Shown: piece by piece, positions 60,199 through 64,000 of the stretch
Layout of the letters: each line of letters begins with the position of its first letter
How positions within the stretch are numbered: position 1 is the first letter of the stretch
Assembly: GCF_003231305.1 (NCBI RefSeq)
Contig: NZ_QKVM01000008.1
Coordinates: 1 to 64,000 of the forward strand
Source: Pseudomonas sichuanensis
GTDB lineage: Bacteria; Pseudomonadota; Gammaproteobacteria; Pseudomonadales; Pseudomonadaceae
DNA length: 64,000 nucleotides
Direction of reading: 5' to 3'
Notes under the pieces: model-generated
What the model saw: the letters and a program-made list of their open reading frames with translations, nothing else
What the model was told of the DNA's origin: nothing
The model's database searches: none
Position numbers and translations under genes: made by a program

Positions 60199-60546
60199 TC
60201 AGTCACGACCGAGCCGGTCAACAAGACGCTCCACCACACCCATGACGAGTGCGCGGTCATCCGTATCCAGCGTGGACAGCAAATCGTAGAGCCTGCGCGC
60301 CTGGTCTTCTGGGCGTGAACTGCCCGCCGTCAGCAAGTCGGCGGTTTCACAGCCAAAAATTTCCGCCAGTTCGACCAAACGCTCGATGTTAGGCATGACG
60401 ATCCCACGCTCGATACGGGATACGGCCTCGCTTCCAATCCCAAGCTTTTCCGCAACCTGCTCCTGACTCAGCTTGCAACGAGACCGCTGGCGAGCAATTG
60501 CTTGACCAACAAGCTCCGCCAGCTGCTTCGATTCGGTTTTTGACAT
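60199..60546 (-). CDS. XRE-family regulator
   Basis: This 115-residue protein has a Cro/C1-type HTH (KLSQEQVAEKLGIGSEAVSRIERGIVMP) followed by a helical tail. The ATG at 60546 follows GGAGGG, which decides the start. It is convergent with the preceding gene and probably regulates island genes. Confidence 0.85.
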   Translation of the reverse strand: MSKTESKQLAELVGQAIARQRSRCKLSQEQVAEKLGIGSEAVSRIERGIVMPNIERLVELAEIFGCETADLLTAGSSRPEDQARRLYDLLSTLDTDDRALVMGVVERLVDRLGRD

Positions 60547-60685
60547 GCCACCCTCCAATTCAACTTGGATGGTTGGTCATCAACCTATTGACATGAAGGA
60601 CTTACCAAACCGAGACTCAACCCAAAAGGTTGATATACGACTTTTTCTCTAAAACACTATCTCTTGCAGGGAGCTCAGAAAAGCC

Positions 60686-61039
60686 ATGATCGTCGTAACC
60701 GGTCTGAATGAAGCGCAAATTGAAGGTCTCGTGAAAAGCAAAGCGTCCTTCGAGATCCATGGCCTCAGGGGCAATTTCATGGCAGGTATCAAACTTGTCG
60801 AAACTAAGATTGAAAGCATGGGAATGAAGTGCCGCGTAGTAAGCGACCTGAAAGGTGCAGCAATGCACGGTGGGGCGCTTGGAGCGGCAGCCACCGTAAT
60901 GTCAGCACCAGCAACATTAACTCTGGCGGCATTCACTGTTGCGGCAGGCGTCGGTCATGCGCTCGTCACCTACAACCCCGATTACGAAATCGTAAAGGAC
61001 TACGTCAATAAGAAACTGACCGTCCGATACAAGAAATAA
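60686..61039 (+). CDS. Hypothetical protein with hydrophobic segment
   Basis: This 117-residue frame has a Gly/Ala-rich hydrophobic stretch (GGALGAAATVMSAPATLTLAAFTVAAGVGHALV). The rest is charged, ending VNKKLTVRYKK. The ribosome site is weak. It could be a small membrane-active or immunity-type protein; no family recognised. Confidence 0.5.
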   Translation: MIVVTGLNEAQIEGLVKSKASFEIHGLRGNFMAGIKLVETKIESMGMKCRVVSDLKGAAMHGGALGAAATVMSAPATLTLAAFTVAAGVGHALVTYNPDYEIVKDYVNKKLTVRYKK

Positions 61040-61148
61040 CGCTTACTCCGATCTGAACGAGCATCTCCTATCACGAAAAGGAGCAGTCATTACAAATTGA
61101 CTGCTCCGCTCGCCCTGCGCTCACTTAAACCATAGAGGGAACTATCTC

Positions 61149-61967
61149 ATGCAAAAAATAATCAGCGTTATTGTCTTGTCGATCACTTCAATGACCGCCA
61201 GCGCCTACCAGGGCCTGGGACTTTATTTCCCTAGCGAGCAAACAATGGAAGGCTTGCCCCAAGCCATTCCTTGTGGAATCAAGGAATTCACCAATGGAAT
61301 GGACAAAAACTACAGCCTTCAATGCGTTTGGTACTACCAGCCTCGTGACGTGAAGATCTGGGACGAAAAGCGCCAGCAGGATGTTATCTATTCGAATCAG
61401 TTTTCTGGGCGCTGCATCAAAGGGAACTGCCGGGATGGCGGCGGAAACATTGTCGGCCACTGGTCAGCCGATATCCCGTATCGCCTGTCTCTCTGGTACT
61501 ACATTGACCAGAGCACCGATGGCAAGCCAGTCGCCTATCGCTTGGACAGCGGCCCCGCCAAAGGCCAAGATCGCCTCAGCTACGTAGAGGCGGGGAAATT
61601 GCTCCATAGCTTTTACGAAGCGGCTGGCGCACCTGAAAGCACGATACAGAACCTGTTTGGCGAGTATTACGTTGGCAGCTACAAGCAGTACCTTACTGAC
61701 CTAAACAATGGTCAACACCTGCCATCCAAGAGAAATGTGCAAAAAACGGTCGCTGCCCAATCCGAATGGCCAGACGTGAAGAGTGCTTGGTGCAACCCAC
61801 GCGCTGACGACGATTGCTACATCAACGAGAAGAGGGTTCCAATCGCAGAACTGGGTAAATGGTTGCCCGACATCAGCGAATCGAATGCCGATCAGCTAGG
61901 CGGCCACTGCGAAACCATTCTCTGCTTCGACAAAGATGACCAGCCGATGGGCTATCTGTTGCAATAA
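61149..61967 (+). CDS. Secreted protein of unknown function
   Basis: This 272-residue protein has a signal peptide (MQKIISVIVLSITSMTASA) and eight cysteines in the mature part, suggesting disulfides in the periplasm. AGAGGGAAC precedes the ATG. No family recognised. Confidence 0.7.
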   Translation: MQKIISVIVLSITSMTASAYQGLGLYFPSEQTMEGLPQAIPCGIKEFTNGMDKNYSLQCVWYYQPRDVKIWDEKRQQDVIYSNQFSGRCIKGNCRDGGGNIVGHWSADIPYRLSLWYYIDQSTDGKPVAYRLDSGPAKGQDRLSYVEAGKLLHSFYEAAGAPESTIQNLFGEYYVGSYKQYLTDLNNGQHLPSKRNVQKTVAAQSEWPDVKSAWCNPRADDDCYINEKRVPIAELGKWLPDISESNADQLGGHCETILCFDKDDQPMGYLLQ

Positions 61968-62390
61968 CAAGCCTGAGCACAGCTGCACAGACGCACGGGC
62001 CAAAACGGTCTCCTTGCTAGTCCTGAGGTAGGGGGCTTTACGCCCCCCTATTGACTTCACTTCAGTTTTTATTTTTGACAAAGGGCATAATCGCATCGCC
62101 TGTCCAGTCAATCGCAATGGCGAGGACCACTTTAAGCAGTAGCCTTTATGAGATCAATCGCCAGAGAGATATTCGTAGCCGACTAAAGCACTACGCGTAA
62201 ACGCCGAGCACGCTCCTTGAACGCTCGCTCTCCCCCCTTCCAAAATCTCGCAGACTCGCCGCCGTATACGGTGGTTCTCTAAACTGCCACACCCGTTTGC
62301 ATTCGACCCGACCAGTCATTTGCAGTCGTTCTAACCACCGATTGCATCGGATTTAACCGGCACGTTTTGTAACCAGGGTCGGCAGAGAAC
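61968..62390. other. Non-coding stretch
   Basis: I see no gene. A GC-rich hairpin TAGGGGGC / GCCCCCCTA at 62029-62050 may terminate the preceding gene, although no T run follows. Confidence 0.4.
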
Positions 62391-62574
62391 GGCCGATTCT
62401 GTTGAAAAAGTCGGCCATGGTTTTCTCGGCAGAAAAGTACGCGCGTGAGATTGAAATCTTCACTTTGAGCAGAGGATTCGGGGCTCAGATTTCGCGTGGC
62501 GACGCGCAAAAAAAGCGTTTTCAGCGATCAGCATGGGGGAGTCTGGAAAACCGACTTTTTCAACAGAATCGGCC
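62391..62574. repeat. MITE-like element with 24-bp perfect inverted repeats
   Basis: The ends GGCCGATTCTGTTGAAAAAG... (62391-62414) and its exact complement at 62551-62574 enclose 136 bp without a gene. The repeat resembles termini of IS elements of Pseudomonas whose ends contain TTCTGTTGAAAAA, so a transposase encoded elsewhere may have moved it. No clear target duplication is visible. Confidence 0.75.
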
Positions 62575-62689
62575 AATAGCAGTCACTCGACTTGCCCCCG
62601 TGTATGAACCGAGGAGCGGCTCGTCAAATGATGCAATACAGAGACCTTCGCACTTTAAGGCTGATTCAGCGCTCCTCCATCGCCAGAGA

Positions 62690-63682
62690 TTAATTGTTCT
62701 GACCGTTACTCTGCGCTAGATAATCCCCCATCATTTCCAGCCGATCATTCCCCCAGAACAGCTTCGAATCGGCGATGACGGTCGGCGCACCGAAAACGCC
62801 TAGCTGCACCGCTTGATCGTTGTTAGCCTCCAGTGCCAGCTTGAATCGCTCATCGGAAGCAGCCTGTATAGTTGCACTTCGGTCCAGGCCTGCCGCAACC
62901 GCCAGATCACCGAGGATGTCCAGGTCGCTGATATCCCGGCTTTCAGTCCAGTAAGCTCGCATCACGTTGAAGATGAACTCCGCGCCCTTTCCCTTCTCGA
63001 TTGCATACAGGCTGCAACGCAAAGCTCGGGAAGGTCGCAATGGGAACTGAGGGTGGTAGCTTAGCGTCAAGCGTCTCAGTCGAGCCCAATCCTGCAAATC
63101 CTGCTGAAACCACCGCACAAATGCTGGCGATGCTTCCAGTGGTCGCCGCCCCCCGATGTGATCGATCAGGTTGGCCAAGTGCATGGGCCGCCAATGAATC
63201 GCTCGACCATGGGCAGCGGCGATTTCTCGCAAGCGCGGCATAGCCAGGTAGCACCATGGACTGTGAAAATCGAAAAAAAACTCAATTGGCTCGCCCGCGC
63301 TGATCGGTTGCGGCATGGAGAAGCGGCTGAGGTCGACCATCACTCGTTCGTGATGGCCGCGCATCACTAACCGTCCTTGTTGGCTCGCGCTCACCGCGAA
63401 ACTCAACGTGCGGTCCTTGGTCGACTCCAGCACGGCTTCGCACTGCACCTCAATGCCCGGCCAGGCCGGGCTCAAATGCGCAATATCCACTTTAGTGCCA
63501 ACCGTGCCCCATCCCGGAACGCAGAAAGCCTGAACGCCACTGCCCGCCGTTTCCTCCAGCAGAGCAATAAGTGCCGGCGTAGATACCACCTGCACCCCGG
63601 CATTGCCGATGGCGGCAGCCGTTTGTTGAAGCCCTGGTACGAATGCGCAGTGATGCTGATGGCCGAGGATCGGTGTGCTCAT
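62690..63682 (-). CDS. FlK-like hotdog thioesterase fused to DsbA-type isomerase
   Basis: This 330-residue protein joins two folds. Residues 1 to about 122 resemble FlK-type hotdog thioesterases: Thr35 and Glu43/44 (STPALIALLEETA), VGTKVDIAHLSP with His69, and HERVMVDLSRF. Residues about 132-330 are a 2-hydroxychromene-2-carboxylate isomerase-like DsbA family domain (EFFFDFHSPWCYLAMPRLREIA...GVFGAPTVIADSKLFWGNDRL). ATG at 63682 overlaps the synthetase stop, so they are one operon. Confidence 0.85.
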   Translation of the reverse strand: MSTPILGHQHHCAFVPGLQQTAAAIGNAGVQVVSTPALIALLEETAGSGVQAFCVPGWGTVGTKVDIAHLSPAWPGIEVQCEAVLESTKDRTLSFAVSASQQGRLVMRGHHERVMVDLSRFSMPQPISAGEPIEFFFDFHSPWCYLAMPRLREIAAAHGRAIHWRPMHLANLIDHIGGRRPLEASPAFVRWFQQDLQDWARLRRLTLSYHPQFPLRPSRALRCSLYAIEKGKGAEFIFNVMRAYWTESRDISDLDILGDLAVAAGLDRSATIQAASDERFKLALEANNDQAVQLGVFGAPTVIADSKLFWGNDRLEMMGDYLAQSNGQNN

Positions 63683-64000
63683 GGTAACTCCTCCAACTGC
63701 ATCGCCATGGCTTGGGCTTTCAGCTCGCGCTTGAGTATTTTCCCACTGGACGTCATGGGCCATTGGCTGACCTTGAACACCCTGGACGGATGCTTGAACC
63801 CAGCGATTTTTCCGGCACACGCCTGCTTCACCTGCGCAGCGGAGAGCGCCCCACCCAGCTCGACCGCCGCGGCGACCACTTCGCCGTAGAAAGGATCCGG
63901 CATGGCAAATACAGCGATTTCGGTGATAGCCGGGTGGGCGCGTAGCAGGTTCTCCACCTCCACCGGGTAGATGTTCTCGCCACCGCGGATGATCATGTCG
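63679..64000 (-). CDS. AMP-binding acyl-CoA synthetase, C-terminal part
   Basis: The last ~107 residues of an AMP-binding acyl-CoA ligase are present: MIIRGGENIYPVEVENLL, then VFAMPDPFYGEVVAAAVELGG and the C-terminal lysine in SSGKILKREL. The gene continues beyond the window edge. It activates a carboxylic acid to its CoA thioester; with the fused thioesterase/isomerase it may belong to an aromatic or fatty-acid pathway. Confidence 0.9.
   Translation of the reverse strand, partial: DMIIRGGENIYPVEVENLLRAHPAITEIAVFAMPDPFYGEVVAAAVELGGALSAAQVKQACAGKIAGFKHPSRVFKVSQWPMTSSGKILKRELKAQAMAMQLEELP

Noticed and set aside
60229..60245. CTCCACCA as a second ssrA att copy
   Set aside because: The match is only eight bases and falls inside the XRE gene.

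Overview
The window looks like accessory DNA of a Pseudomonas-type gammaproteobacterium. Ordinary chromosomal-looking genes sit at both ends: a LysR regulator, MFS transporter and nitrilase on the left, and a thioesterase/isomerase fusion with an acyl-CoA synthetase on the right. Between them is a mosaic of insertion sequences, transposons and island segments. The organism assignment is inferred from protein character (mer, Tn5053-type, SdhC, HD-GYP, BdlA-like, tmRNA 3' end), not from a marker gene.

Layout. 0.2-3.5 kb: nitrile-use locus. 3.8-8.65 kb: a helicase gene cut by an IS21-family element, then an ISAs1-family element with a clear 10-bp target duplication. 8.9-18.1 kb: a redox-repair block whose codon use and intergenic style look alphaproteobacterial (sphingomonad-like). 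It holds MsrB, MsrA, a GST, CorA, a quinone reductase-like protein, an HbpS/GlcG-like protein, a thioredoxin-fold protein, a soluble molybdopterin oxidoreductase with an overlapping flavin reductase, glutaredoxin and small unknowns. 18.3-19.4 kb: a Dps fragment and an AT-rich solitary sdhC. 19.44-29.56 kb: a Tn3-family transposon with 38-bp inverted repeats, an RHH/PIN toxin-antitoxin pair and a full mer operon (R/TPCA-orf-DE), plus a small exported protein behind a second MerR-type promoter. 29.6-33.2 kb: a second Tn3-family module (tnpR, tnpA). 33.4-34.8 kb: an RclR-like AraC regulator and an RclC-like membrane protein. 35.05-43.44 kb: a second mer operon (RTPFADE) next to a Tn5053-type tniR-Q-B-A module. 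43.4-47.5 kb: remains of another Tn402/Tn5053-family element whose res site was the target; it carries an HD-GYP protein and a PAS-PAS chemoreceptor.

47.5-62 kb is an integrative-island region. It contains a DEAD/DEAH helicase, a copy of the tmRNA (ssrA) 3' end as an attachment site, a tyrosine integrase, and a tight three-gene operon of unknown function with a PD-(D/E)xK-like first gene. An island recombination set follows (DUF932, YqaJ exonuclease, Cys-rich Gp3-like protein), with small unknowns and an XRE regulator. A 184-bp MITE-like element with perfect 24-bp inverted repeats lies at 62.4 kb.

Functionally the cargo is dominated by mercury detoxification (two independent operons), thiol/methionine redox repair, a reactive-chlorine-type module, and one candidate undescribed system at 53.1-55.9 kb.
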